Assembly: GCF_900009135.1 (NCBI RefSeq) | Contig: NZ_LT797711.1 | Location: 437,545-501,544 of the forward strand | Length of the DNA stretch: 64,000 bases | Direction: 5' to 3' | DNA from: Planktothrix sp. PCC 11201 | GTDB lineage: Bacteria > Cyanobacteriota > Cyanobacteriia > Cyanobacteriales > Microcoleaceae | Shown: in pieces, positions 1 through 9,400 of the stretch | Layout: each line of letters begins with the position of its first letter | Position numbering within the stretch: the stretch's first letter is position 1 | Notes under the pieces: generated by a model | Told to the model about the DNA's origin: nothing | The model's database searches: none | What the model saw: only the letters and a program-made list of their open reading frames with translations | Position numbers and translations under genes: made by a program

Positions 1-628
1 TATTCACTCCTTGTTTTTTTAACTCAGAAACCGCCTTTTTTGCCGCTTGAATAGCATCGGTAAAACCCACTCCTTCCCCGGGACTCGACATATTAGCCGT
101 GGCTTCTGTGGTTAAACCAAATACCCCGATTTTTTTCCCTTTAACCGATAGAATCACCCAAGGTTTTACTAACCCAGCCAAGGGAGAATTAGGTGCGATT
201 TCCAGATTGGCCGAAAGCATAGGAAACTTAGCTTTTTTAATAAAATTAGCTAAAACGGTTTGTCCTCGGTCAAATTCATGGTTTCCCAGGGTAACCGCCT
301 GATAATTCATCTGATTATAAAAGGGTAAATCCGCTTGACCTAAATATTGGTTAAAATATAAAGTGCCTTGAAAAATATCCCCCGCATCTAGGAGGAGAGT
401 TTCTCGGGGATTTTGGATTTTTAAGCGATCAATTAGGGTTTTACGTCGGACAATGCCTCCTAGTTCTGTCTCATTAACGGTGATGGGTTCTAGGTGGGCG
501 TGATGATCATTGCTATGGATAATTCTCAGGTCAAATCCAGGATTGAATAATCCTAAACTGGGGGGAGCGATCGCTAAAATTATCCCGACAAAAAATAGAA
601 TAAAACTGTATTTTAGTATTCGTTTCAT
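1..628 (-). CDS. 5'-nucleotidase/UshA-type metallophosphatase, N-terminal part (runs off the window)
   Basis: Reading the minus strand from the ATG at 626-628 gives an open frame of 209 codons that continues past base 1, so the C-terminus is missing. The protein begins with a basic, hydrophobic leader (MKRILKYSFILFFVGIILA) that looks like a signal peptide or N-terminal anchor, so it should act outside the cytoplasmic membrane. Metallophosphoesterase motifs follow: SNDHHAHLEPI near residue 40, DAGDIFQG near 80 and LGNHEFDRG near 110, all metal-binding motifs of the 5'-nucleotidase/2',3'-cyclic phosphodiesterase family. The usual C-terminal substrate-binding domain would lie outside the window. 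The exact substrate cannot be given. Confidence 0.85.
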   Translation of the reverse strand, partial: MKRILKYSFILFFVGIILAIAPPSLGLFNPGFDLRIIHSNDHHAHLEPITVNETELGGIVRRKTLIDRLKIQNPRETLLLDAGDIFQGTLYFNQYLGQADLPFYNQMNYQAVTLGNHEFDRGQTVLANFIKKAKFPMLSANLEIAPNSPLAGLVKPWVILSVKGKKIGVFGLTTEATANMSSPGEGVGFTDAIQAAKKAVSELKKQGVN

Positions 629-752
629 AAGTTTAATAAAAATTGAGATTTCTCTACAGAATGAATAATTTTAAACACTCCGTAGAGAAATGTAGCATAA
701 TTCTGAGACAGTTTTAGCTAAAATTTTAACTGAGGGTGATTTGAGTGTGATT

Positions 753-1097
753 CTACTCCTGAGTCGGTTTTTCTACTGGGGTTTCTGGAGAATGGGATTG
801 TTCATTACCAACTTGGGGAACTTCATAACTAATATCGCCAAACACTGAAATAAAATTCCCCATTTCCGGGGTATCATTAACGACAGAAAACTGATCAGGA
901 TACAAAATTACATTCTCATATTCAAAACCCGATTCTCCAGTTTCACTAAGAATAGTTAGGTCAACCGCATATCCCTCTTTAGGACGTTCATAACATTCGA
1001 TTATTGTTCCAATTGTTCCTTTGGGAATTAGGGATTTTCCAAAATCTGCGGGAATATCCACTAATGTTTTAATCCGATCATAGGCTTGTGCTTTCAT
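753..1097 (-). CDS. Small DUF4926-like conserved protein
   Basis: This is a 114-residue cytoplasmic protein with no signal peptide. The first 75 residues carry the pattern of the short beta-rich DUF4926 family (a start like YDRIKTLVDIP, then PKGTIGTIIECYE), in which a 'lipkGt.GtIve.y' core is typical. The tail (SHSPETPVEKPTQE) is polar and probably disordered. The family has no firm function; members often sit in toxin-antitoxin-like or mobile gene neighbourhoods, but nothing next to this copy supports that. It is divergent from the AAA-WD40 gene to its right. The assignment rests on motif recall only. Confidence 0.6.
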   Translation of the reverse strand: MKAQAYDRIKTLVDIPADFGKSLIPKGTIGTIIECYERPKEGYAVDLTILSETGESGFEYENVILYPDQFSVVNDTPEMGNFISVFGDISYEVPQVGNEQSHSPETPVEKPTQE

Positions 1098-1158
1098 TTT
1101 AAATCCTAAAATGGAGTTAATCTATCATACCGGATCGGATATGAAGCAGCCAGAAGTA

Positions 1159-1218
1159 TTATCCCCATTCCCTATTCCCTATTCCCTATTCCCCATTCCC
1201 CATTCCCCATTCCCCATT
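1159..1218. repeat. Heptameric short tandem repeat (CCCTATT / CCCCATT)
   Basis: Tandem 7-bp units alternating CCCTATT and CCCCATT lie just upstream of the AAA-WD40 start. The frame is open through them, so an automated start at 1111 would translate the repeat as PFPIPYSLFPIP. Such cyanobacterial STRR-type heptamers recur at 4697-4892, 10973-11031 and 40107-40157. Confidence 0.9.
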
Positions 1219-1221
1219 TCT

Positions 1222-4200
1222 ATGACCTTATACAAAGTTGGTGGTAGCTTAGAAAATCATGATCCTACTTATGTGATGCGAAGTAGTGACCAGCACCTTT
1301 ATCATGCCTTAAAAGCGGGACAATTCTGCTATGTTTTTAATTCCCGACAAATGGGCAAATCTTCCTTAATGGTTAGAACTAAATACCAACTCGAAGCGGA
1401 AGGATATGCTTGTACAGTGATAGATATGACCCTAATTGGTAGCCAAGATACCACTCCGTTACAATGGTATAAAGGAATAGTAATGGATTTATTACGGGGA
1501 TTTGGATGTTTTGATAAACTTAATTTAAAGATCTGGTGGCAGGAACAAGAAGGAATTTCTTTATTACAAAAATTAAGTGAATTTTTAGAAATTTTATTAG
1601 TCCAGCAATTTCCTGAACAGAATCTCTGTATTTTTATTGATGAAATTGATAGTATTCTGAGTTTAAACTTTCCCACGGATGACTTTTTTGCCCTAATTCG
1701 AGCCTGCTATAATCAACGGGCGATTAATCCCGCCTATAAACGTCTAACCTTTGCCTTATTTGGTGTGGCGACTCCTTCGGATTTAATAGCTGATAAAAAC
1801 CGAACTCCCTTTAATATTGGCACAGCAATTAATTTAAGCGGATTTACCTTAACAGAAGCTGCCCCTTTAGTCCAAGGATTAACTGGAATTTTTGAACAAC
1901 CGGAAGCCATGCTTCGAGAAATCTTAGCCTGGACAAATGGGCAGCCATTTTTAACCCAAAAACTATTAAGATTATTGGTGTTAAATCGGCAACTAAAAAA
2001 TGATCTGATTGCTCAAAATAGTCCGATATTATGGATTAAAAAGATCGTGCGATCGCAAATCATTGAAAAATGGGAATCCCAGGACGAACCCGAACATTTA
2101 AGAACCATCCGCGATCGCTTACTGCACAACTCCCAGCACACCGGACGCCTGTTAGGAATTTACCAATCTATTCTACAAGAAATAAAAATAGAGATCGATG
2201 ACAGCCCCGAACAAGTAGAGCTTTTATTATCTGGTTTGGTACTCAAAGATCAGGGATTTTTAAAGGTCAAAAACCTAATTTATAAAGAAGTCTTTAATTT
2301 AGTTTGGGTACAACAGCAATTAGCAAAAATTCGTCCCTATTCCCAGACCTTTGAGGCTTGGATCACTTCAAATCAAAAAGATGAATCACGGTTATTAAGA
2401 GGACAAGCCTTAAAAGATGCTCAAATTTGGTTCCAAGGAAAAAGTTTAAGCGATTTAGATTATCAATTTTTAGCAGCTTCAGTAGAATCGGATAGAAAAG
2501 GAGTCCAACTAATTTTAGAAGCTGAACGTGCTAAAGCCATTGAAGCCAAATTAGCCGAGGAAAAACAAAGATTATTACAGGAACAAAAAACTGCTAAATT
2601 ACAACGATTATTTTTAGGAGCAATGAGTATTGCTTTTCTAATTGCTTCCGGCCTAGGATTATTCGCCTTCAAACAATACAGAGAAGCCAGAGTTAGCGAA
2701 ATCAAAGCCTTAACTTCCTCCTCAGAAAGCTTGCTTGGTGCTAATCGTCAATTAGATGCCATGATCGCCGCCATTAAAGCCAAACGCAAATTAGAAAGTT
2801 TAGGGAATGTTGATCACCAAACCACTAAAAATGTTGAAACTGTTTTAAATCAAGCGGTTTATGGCAGTTATGAATTTAACCGTTTAAACGGACATAAAGA
2901 CAGTGTGATGGCGGTTGCTATTAGTCCCGATCTTCAGTTAATTGCCACAGGAGGGGAAGATCAAACCGTGAGAATTTGGAAACCCGATGGCAGCATTCTG
3001 CATATCTTAAAACATAGCGGAGCAGTCTGGCGGGTTGTATTTAATCCTGATAGTAATTTGATCGTTTCTGCTAGTTTAGATGGCAGTGTCAAACTTTGGC
3101 GGGTTGATGGTACATTAATCAAAAGTTTTCAAGCCCATAAACTGCCAGTTTGGGGCGTTGCTTTTAGCCCTGATGGTCAACTCATCGCCTCATCTGGTGG
3201 AGATGCAAAGGTTAAATTATGGACGTTAGATGGGCGACTTTTAAAAACATTTATTGGTCATCAAAATTTTGTGAGAAGTGTGGCTTTTAGTCCAGATGGC
3301 CAGATGATTGCTTCCGGCGGAGCCGATAATACTATTAAATTATGGAGCGTTGATGGTAGATTACTCAAAACCCTAGAAGGACATCAAAAAAACGTCTGGC
3401 ATTTAAGTTTTTGCCCCTCTAAAAATTTACTGATTTCTGCCAGTCAGGATCTCACCGCTAAAATCTGGAAACTGGACGGAACTTTAGTTAAAACAATTAC
3501 CAATGATCGGCCATTTTTTGGGATTTATTGTCAGGATAAACAGATTGTCACTATTGACGAAGAAAACATCATTAAAACTTGGAAATTTGACGGCACATTG
3601 ATTCAAGAATTAACCCAGTTTCGCAGTTTTATTGGATATGTGGCAATAAGTTCAAATGGTTTAATCGAAATTTCTGCTAATAATGAGGGCGTGATTAAAC
3701 TCTGGCATCTCAATAACAATTTATTAAAACCTCTCACCGGACATCAGAATACAGTTTGGGACGTGGCGACTAGCCGGGATGGTCAATTAATCGCCTCAAC
3801 CAGTGTAGATCAAACCCTGAAATTATGGCGCTCAGATGGTACACTTTTGCAAACCCTCAAAGACCAAGGATCTCCGGTTTTTCGGAGTGTGGTTTTTAGT
3901 CAAGACAGTCAAATATTAGTCACGGGTAGCCTAAATCAGAAGCTGCAACTTTGGGATATCCGTAATCCTGAAACCTCCGAGATCAAACTTCTAAAAACCT
4001 TGGTCGGACATCAAGCTCCGATTAATGGTTTAGCGATTAGTCCCGATGGAAAAATGATTGCTTCTGGAGATCATAAAAGCATCAAACTTTGGAATTTTGA
4101 CGGGAAATTGCTGCACAGTTTTCCAGCCCATAATGAAATTATTTGGAAGTTAGCCTTTAGTAATGATGGACAATTTATCGCCTCTGCTAGTGCCGATCGC

Positions 4201-4695
4201 ACGGCTAAAATTTGGACACGAGAGGGTCAATTAGTAGCAACACTTCCCCACAATAGTTCAGTTTGGGGAGTCGCTTTTAGTCCTCAAAATGATTTTGTCG
4301 TCACTTCTAGCCGAGATGATACCCTCAAATTTTGGCAGTTGGATGGAAAATTAATTAGAAGTATATCCGGTGAAGGTAAAGGGTTTAACCGCCTCGCCAT
4401 TAGTCCTGATGGTCAAACCATTGCCACCGCCGGAGTTGATACGAATGTTAAGTTATGGAGTGCTACCGGAGACTTACTGGCGACTTTACCCGGACACCAA
4501 AGGATGGTTTTTAGTGTAGCGTTTACTGCTGATGGGAATTCCTTAGTTTCTGGATCGGATGATCAAACACTAATTATCTGGAATTTAAAAAATATTCGCA
4601 CTCTTAATCAACTTAATTATGCTTGTAATTGGGTGCGGGATTATTTAAGAACTAATATTGAGGTTGAGGAAAGCGATCGCTCTTTATGTCAGTAG
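1222..4695 (+). CDS. AAA-like NTPase with transmembrane helix and 14 WD40 repeats
   Basis: I choose the ATG at 1222 (1157 aa), because the 37 codons before it are translated simple repeat. Residues 1-300 are an AAA-like (AAA_35 type) NTPase common in cyanobacteria: the P-loop is the variant FNSRQMGKSSL (Lys about residue 46) and IFIDEID is the Walker B. A charged coiled coil (about 425-460) leads to one hydrophobic helix (about 463-485). From about residue 545 come 14 WD40 repeats of about 40 residues (for example FSPDGQLIASSGGDAKVKLW), enough for two seven-bladed propellers; blades 6 and 7 are degenerate. The likely arrangement is a cytoplasmic ATPase with a tethered propeller platform, a signalling or scaffold design; no partner is visible. 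Confidence 0.85.
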   Translation: MTLYKVGGSLENHDPTYVMRSSDQHLYHALKAGQFCYVFNSRQMGKSSLMVRTKYQLEAEGYACTVIDMTLIGSQDTTPLQWYKGIVMDLLRGFGCFDKLNLKIWWQEQEGISLLQKLSEFLEILLVQQFPEQNLCIFIDEIDSILSLNFPTDDFFALIRACYNQRAINPAYKRLTFALFGVATPSDLIADKNRTPFNIGTAINLSGFTLTEAAPLVQGLTGIFEQPEAMLREILAWTNGQPFLTQKLLRLLVLNRQLKNDLIAQNSPILWIKKIVRSQIIEKWESQDEPEHLRTIRDRLLHNSQHTGRLLGIYQSILQEIKIEIDDSPEQVELLLSGLVLKDQGFLKVKNLIYKEVFNLVWVQQQLAKIRPYSQTFEAWITSNQKDESRLLRGQALKDAQIWFQGKSLSDLDYQFLAASVESDRKGVQLILEAERAKAIEAKLAEEKQRLLQEQKTAKLQRLFLGAMSIAFLIASGLGLFAFKQYREARVSEIKALTSSSESLLGANRQLDAMIAAIKAKRKLESLGNVDHQTTKNVETVLNQAVYGSYEFNRLNGHKDSVMAVAISPDLQLIATGGEDQTVRIWKPDGSILHILKHSGAVWRVVFNPDSNLIVSASLDGSVKLWRVDGTLIKSFQAHKLPVWGVAFSPDGQLIASSGGDAKVKLWTLDGRLLKTFIGHQNFVRSVAFSPDGQMIASGGADNTIKLWSVDGRLLKTLEGHQKNVWHLSFCPSKNLLISASQDLTAKIWKLDGTLVKTITNDRPFFGIYCQDKQIVTIDEENIIKTWKFDGTLIQELTQFRSFIGYVAISSNGLIEISANNEGVIKLWHLNNNLLKPLTGHQNTVWDVATSRDGQLIASTSVDQTLKLWRSDGTLLQTLKDQGSPVFRSVVFSQDSQILVTGSLNQKLQLWDIRNPETSEIKLLKTLVGHQAPINGLAISPDGKMIASGDHKSIKLWNFDGKLLHSFPAHNEIIWKLAFSNDGQFIASASADRTAKIWTREGQLVATLPHNSSVWGVAFSPQNDFVVTSSRDDTLKFWQLDGKLIRSISGEGKGFNRLAISPDGQTIATAGVDTNVKLWSATGDLLATLPGHQRMVFSVAFTADGNSLVSGSDDQTLIIWNLKNIRTLNQLNYACNWVRDYLRTNIEVEESDRSLCQ

Positions 4696-4696
4696 G

Positions 4697-4892
4697 AAAT
4701 AGGAAATAGGCAATAGGCAATAGGCAATAGGCAATAGGTTGTAACATTTTAATACTGACATGAAACAGCCAGAAGTGTTACCCATTACCTATTCGTAATT
4801 CGTAATTTGTAATTCGTAATTCCCTATTCCCTATTCCCTATTGCCTATTCCCTATTCCCTATTCCCTATTCCCTATTCCCTATTTCCTATTA
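4697..4892. repeat. Opposed short tandem repeats between genes
   Basis: On the left (4697-4737) are GGAAATA and GGCAATA heptamers; on the right (4788-4892) are CGTAATT units followed by CCCTATT heptamers. The two blocks are roughly reverse complements, so the intergenic transcript could fold into a long imperfect hairpin. They fill most of the gap between the WD40 gene and the small membrane-protein gene. Confidence 0.85.
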
Positions 4893-4912
4893 TTGTTTAA
4901 ATAGGTTATAAT
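4884..4912 (+). promoter_or_regulatory. Possible promoter of the ssl1498-like gene
   Basis: TATAAT at 4907-4912 is a perfect -10 box. The hexamer 17 nt upstream (TTCCTA, 4884-4889) is a poor -35 and lies in the heptamer repeat. The gene start follows 29 nt downstream. Confidence 0.4.
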
Positions 4913-4941
4913 AGTAAATATAAATTTAATAAGAGGGCAAC

Positions 4942-5238
4942 ATGACCAACTCCGAAACAACAGGGAAAACCCTTAACCCTAACCCAGAGCATCGTAGCGA
5001 CGGTAGCGAACTCATTCCTGCCGAAATTGCAACAAATGATCCTCAATCTCCTGATGTAGTTCCTGGAACTGGCTACACTAAAGATGATGAAGGTCTGATC
5101 AATAACTTCGCTGTTGAACCTGATATCTACCCCTCGGAATATCCCTCACCTGGACAACAAAAACGATATATTTTTCTAGGGGCGGGAGCAGTTTTGTTCG
5201 TTGTTATTTTGCTAATGATTACCTTTTCTGTTAGCTAA
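4942..5238 (+). CDS. ssl1498/Psb34-like small tail-anchored membrane protein
   Basis: This 98-residue protein has a long polar, disordered N-terminus, a conserved-looking segment (DEGLINNFAVEPDIYPSEYP, about 52-71) and one C-terminal transmembrane helix (about 77-96). That pattern is what I recall for the cyanobacterial ssl1498 light-harvesting-like family, whose thermophile member was described as the photosystem II assembly factor Psb34. If right, it acts in the thylakoid membrane during PSII assembly or repair. The N-terminal extension is longer than in the short (about 60 aa) members. It appears to be a single-gene unit with its own -10 box. The family call is from memory of motif style; the membrane topology is read directly. 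Confidence 0.6.
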   Translation: MTNSETTGKTLNPNPEHRSDGSELIPAEIATNDPQSPDVVPGTGYTKDDEGLINNFAVEPDIYPSEYPSPGQQKRYIFLGAGAVLFVVILLMITFSVS

Positions 5239-5376
5239 ATATTAATGGACGATGGTCAATAGGTAGTGAGCAATGAGCGATCGAGAATGGGCGATAGTCA
5301 ATCTTGGAATAGGTCATAGGTAGTCCGTATAATGTTGATATAATTGAACCGTAGCCAACTCAATTAGGATAAAATC

Positions 5377-5958
5377 ATGGAAACTACTACAATACCCACA
5401 CCCTTTGAGTTAACTATTGAACTAACAGATGACCAGTTTTTTCAGCTATGCCAAAACAACCGGGATTTGAGATTTGAACGCAGTGCATCGGGAGATTTAA
5501 CTGTTATGCCACCTACAGGTAGCGAAACGGGCAACCGGAATATCAAAATTAGTGCTCAATTAGAAATCTGGAGTTCTCAAAATAATTTAGGATTAGCCTT
5601 TGATTCCTCAACGGGTTTCAAACTTCCAAATGGGGCAAATCGCTCCCCCGATGCCGCTTGGGTCAGTAACCAAAGATGGGAGGTTTTAACCACAGCAGAA
5701 AAAGAAAAATTTGCTCCCCTATCTCCAGATTTTGTCGTCGAATTACGCTCAAAAACTGATTCCTTAGAAAAGCTACAAGCGAAAATGCAAGAATATATAG
5801 AAAATGGGACAAAATTAGGATGGTTGATTGATAGACACCATCAGCGTGTAGAAATTTATCGTCCGAATCAAACAGTAGAAATTATTCTATCTCCCCAATT
5901 TTTATCGGGAGAAAATATCTTACCAGGATTTGTATTAGATTTGAAAAATATTCTCTAA
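5377..5958 (+). CDS. Uma2 family (DUF820) putative restriction-like endonuclease
   Basis: The protein has 193 residues. The PD-(D/E)XK-type core of the Uma2/DUF820 family can be followed: an acidic N-terminal helix region (ELTDDQFFQLCQNNRDLRFE), SPDAAWV near 89, FVVELRS near 124 and GWLIDRHHQRVEIYRP near 147. These genes are greatly expanded in cyanobacteria, usually as solitary genes; their biological substrate is not known. Two possible TATAAT boxes lie at 5328-5333 and 5339-5344. It is only distantly related to the two near-identical Uma2 copies at 29.3 and 32.5 kb. A small antitoxin-like gene follows after 28 nt. Confidence 0.85.
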   Translation: METTTIPTPFELTIELTDDQFFQLCQNNRDLRFERSASGDLTVMPPTGSETGNRNIKISAQLEIWSSQNNLGLAFDSSTGFKLPNGANRSPDAAWVSNQRWEVLTTAEKEKFAPLSPDFVVELRSKTDSLEKLQAKMQEYIENGTKLGWLIDRHHQRVEIYRPNQTVEIILSPQFLSGENILPGFVLDLKNIL

Positions 5959-5986
5959 AGTCTTGTACCATTAAGGAACAGTTACC

Positions 5987-6238
5987 ATGAATATTCAATT
6001 AGTAGAATCTTTGGCAACAATTATTAATACTTTGAGTGTAGAAGAACGCCAACTATTACAAAAAAAAGTAAAAATTAATGGCGAAATGTCTCCAGCTAAT
6101 ATTACTGTAGATCATCAATCTGCCCAAGATTGGATAGAAAAACTACAGAATTGGAGTATGAGCCATCGGCAAAATACCCCGTTATTATCAGATGAAGCTG
6201 TGAGCCGTCAAGGAATTTATGAGGAACACACGAGATAA
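5987..6238 (+). CDS. Small antitoxin-like protein of unknown function
   Basis: The protein has 83 residues. It starts with an amphipathic helix (LATIINTLSVEERQLLQKKV) and ends in a polar tail (LLSDEAVSRQGIYEEHTR). In cyanobacteria, small proteins of this build often precede a PIN-type toxin as an antitoxin. No toxin follows here: the next 238 nt contain only an AT-rich leader with a microsatellite. It could be an orphaned antitoxin or a companion of the Uma2 gene 28 nt upstream, with which it is probably co-transcribed. No domain is firmly recognised. Confidence 0.55.
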   Translation: MNIQLVESLATIINTLSVEERQLLQKKVKINGEMSPANITVDHQSAQDWIEKLQNWSMSHRQNTPLLSDEAVSRQGIYEEHTR

Positions 6239-6303
6239 TAGATTATGAGTCTGTTTAAGGATAAAAAATTCTGGCAAAAATAATTAAATAAAAATTAAGT
6301 TTG

Positions 6304-6332
6304 TTGACAAAAGTGTTTATTTGAGTTATTAT
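6304..6332 (+). promoter_or_regulatory. Strong sigma70-type promoter of the CheB-CheR kinase gene
   Basis: TTGACA (6304-6309) and TATTAT (6327-6332) are separated by exactly 17 nt. The -10 box overlaps the first bases of the ATTTT microsatellite, so the predicted start site (about 6339) and first 40 nt of the leader are pure ATTTT units. The coding start is about 138 nt further on. Confidence 0.65.
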
Positions 6333-6380
6333 TTTATTTTATTTTATTTTATTTTATTTTATTTTATTTTATTTTATTTT
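6331..6380. repeat. (ATTTT)10 pentanucleotide microsatellite
   Basis: Ten uninterrupted ATTTT units occupy the start-site region of the large sensory gene. Perfect pentamer tracts of this length are prone to slippage, so copy number could vary between strains or cells. Confidence 0.97.
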
Positions 6381-6476
6381 TTGAAAACCATTTGTTGATG
6401 TGTTCATAGAAAGTTATCTGACTAATAAATAAAATTTTAATTCCTGTACCAATCCCTTTTAATTACCTTCCTTAAT

Positions 6477-9400
6477 ATGACACAAAATACCCAGAATAAT
6501 AGCCCTGAAACGCCAGAAAAATTTTTTGTGGTAGCCATGGGTGCGTCAGCCGGGGGTTTACAACCTTTAGAAGAATTTTTTACCCATTTACCGAATAATC
6601 CCGGTGCCGCTTTTGTGGTTTTACAACATCTTTCTCCCGATTTTCCCAGTTTGATGCCCGAATTAATTCAAAGACGCACCTCAATGCAAGTTGAACCGAT
6701 AAAAGATGGGGTACAGTTACATCCAAATCATATCTATGTATTGCCACCGCGTCACACTTTAACAGTCGAAAAAGATTGCTTACGATTAGAACAACATCTT
6801 TCTGAGCGGGTAAATTATCCGATCAATATTTTCTTCAAATCCCTCGCCACCGAATGGGGGGAAAAAGTGATCGGAATCCTGCTATCGGGAACGGGAAACG
6901 ATGGCACAGAAGGATTACAAGCTATTAGTCAAAAAGGCGGAATCACCCTAGTTCAATCCCCAGAAACCGCCCAATTCACGAGTATGCCAAGTAGTGTGAT
7001 ACCTTGTGATTGCTTGGATGGGATTTTATCCCCTGAAGATCTAGCCCAGGCCGTTTATAGTTTAGTGGGCTATTCCCTGAACTATCCCATTTCTCAAGTC
7101 AAAGGCGGAGATTTAATTCCCGTAGAACAATTTGAACAAATCCTGGGGATTTTATCCAAATATGAAAAGATTGATTTTTGTCAATACAAAATTAGCACCC
7201 TCAGTCGTCGGATTCTGAATCGTTGTGGTGTCACCCAATCCCCAAATTTAACTCAGTATATTACCTTATTAAATCAATCGGAAACGGAAAGAAAATTACT
7301 CCGTCAAGATTTATTAATTAGTGTTACCCAATTCTTTAGAGATCCTCCCGCCTGGGAATTAATAGAACAGCAGGTTTTACCGGAGTTGATCAACTCCTTA
7401 GCACCCCAGGAACAATTGCGAGTCTGGGTTCCCGCCTGTGCGACCGGAGAAGAAGCCTATTCCTTAGCCATATTAATTGATGAAGCAATTCAGGCGGCTA
7501 ATAAAGAGATCACCGTCAAAATGTTTGCCACCGATATTGATAGTAAAGCCCTGGAAGTAGCCTCTCAAGGAACTTATAACGAAAGCATTAAAAATAATAT
7601 TACTCCTGAACGTTTAGAGAAATACTTTATCTATAAAGCCGGCTGTTATCAAGTCAAACGGCATTTACGCGAGATGTTAATTATTGCCCCCCATAATTTA
7701 ACTAAAAATGCGGGTTTTTCTAAAATGAATTTGATTAGTTGCCGAAATGTGCTGATTTATATGCAGCCTCTACTTCAGCAACAAGTATTACGCTTGCTGC
7801 ATTTTTCTTTAGCTTCCCAAGGGATTTTATTTTTGGGAAATGCCGAAACCTTGGGAGAAATCGAAACAGAATTTATTAATATCGATCAAAGATGGAAAAT
7901 CTTCCGCAAACACCGAGAAATTCAACTGAGTTTAATGCCCGTATCCCAGCTACCCCTATTAGCTCCAGTCACGATACCACCCACCTCTAATCGAAATTTA
8001 TTTCAGTATGAACGGATTTTAGATTCAGTTTTTAATCTTTGTTTTACAGAACAACATTTGACCTGTGTATTAATTAATCAAGACTGCCAATTACTGCATA
8101 TCTTTCATAATGGTGCAGATTTGCTATCCTTCTCCACAGGCAAGCCTAAATTGGATATTACGGAACTGGTTCCCACCCCTTTACGATTACCCTTGAAAAC
8201 CGCTATCCATCGAGCCAAACGGGAACAACAAAATGTTCTGTATACAGGCATTAATTTGTTCAGAAATGGGGTGAATGAGATCCTCAGTTTAAAAATAGCA
8301 TTTCCCAATAAATACCCAATCATAAATGAATTTCTATTGGTTTTATTGGAGATAAAAACCACAGTAGAAAACAAATCTAATCAGATTGAGTTTCAGGTTG
8401 ATATTGAAACCGTCAAACAAATCACCGAATTAGAATATGAACTGCAACAAACCCGAGAAAATTTACAAGCGACTATTGAAGAATTAGAAACGACCAATGA
8501 AGAACAACAGGCTACCAATGAAGAATTACTGGCTTCTAATGAAGAATTGCAAAGTACCAATGAAGAATTACAGTCGGTAAATGAAGAACTTTATACCGTT
8601 AATTCAGAATATCAGATTAAAATTCAACAACTCACCGAACTAACGAGCGATATTGATAATTTACTTCGCAGTACCGATATCGGGGTGATCTTTCTGGATA
8701 ATGATCTGAATATTAGAAAATTTACCCCGACGACCAGTAATATTATTAATATTCTTCCCACTGATATTAACCGCCCCCTCAGCCATTTTACCCATAATTT
8801 AGACTGTCCTAACTTAGTTGAAATTTTATCGAATTTTGTCGTGACTCAAATTCCCTTAGAATTAGAAGTGATCAACCAAAGGACTCAAAAACAACTGTTG
8901 ATGCGAGTGAACACCTATAAAGGGGAAAATAATAACAATAATGGATTAGTTGTTACCTTTGTTAATATTAATGAGTTGAAAAAAATTCAAAATCAACTCC
9001 AAGCTAGTAATAATTGGTTAGAGAATATTTATATTAATAGTCCTGTGGGGTTATGTTTACTGGATCAAAATCTAAAATTTGTTAAAGTTAATGAAAACTT
9101 CGCCAAGATTAATCATTTGTCCGTAGGAGAACATATTGGCAAAACCGGGCAAGAGTTATTTCCTGAATGGGCAAGTATTTATGAACCCTTGATGCGTCAA
9201 GTCTTAGAAACGGGTGAAACCCTGAGAAATGTCGAATTTCAAACCCTAACCCCTGTCTTTTCACAAACTCGATATTGGGTCAGTAGTTTTTATCCAGCTT
9301 TATTACAAGATGGACAGTCTGGAGTCGGAGGAGTCATTACAGAAATTACCGAACAAAAAGAGACTCAGAAAGAGGTAAAAAGAGCAAAAGATCGCCTAGA

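Noticed and set aside
99..302. 67-codon open frame on the + strand
   Set aside because: It is antisense to the 5'-nucleotidase, whose motifs are clear on the other strand.
4697..4892. CRISPR array
   Set aside because: The units are 7 bp with no unique spacers, so these are simple tandem repeats. The same holds for 40024-40157 and 63956-64000; no cas genes are present.
6239..6285. Toxin gene following the small antitoxin-like gene
   Set aside because: The only frame after it is 12 codons long (MSLFKDKKFWQK), too short for any known toxin domain.
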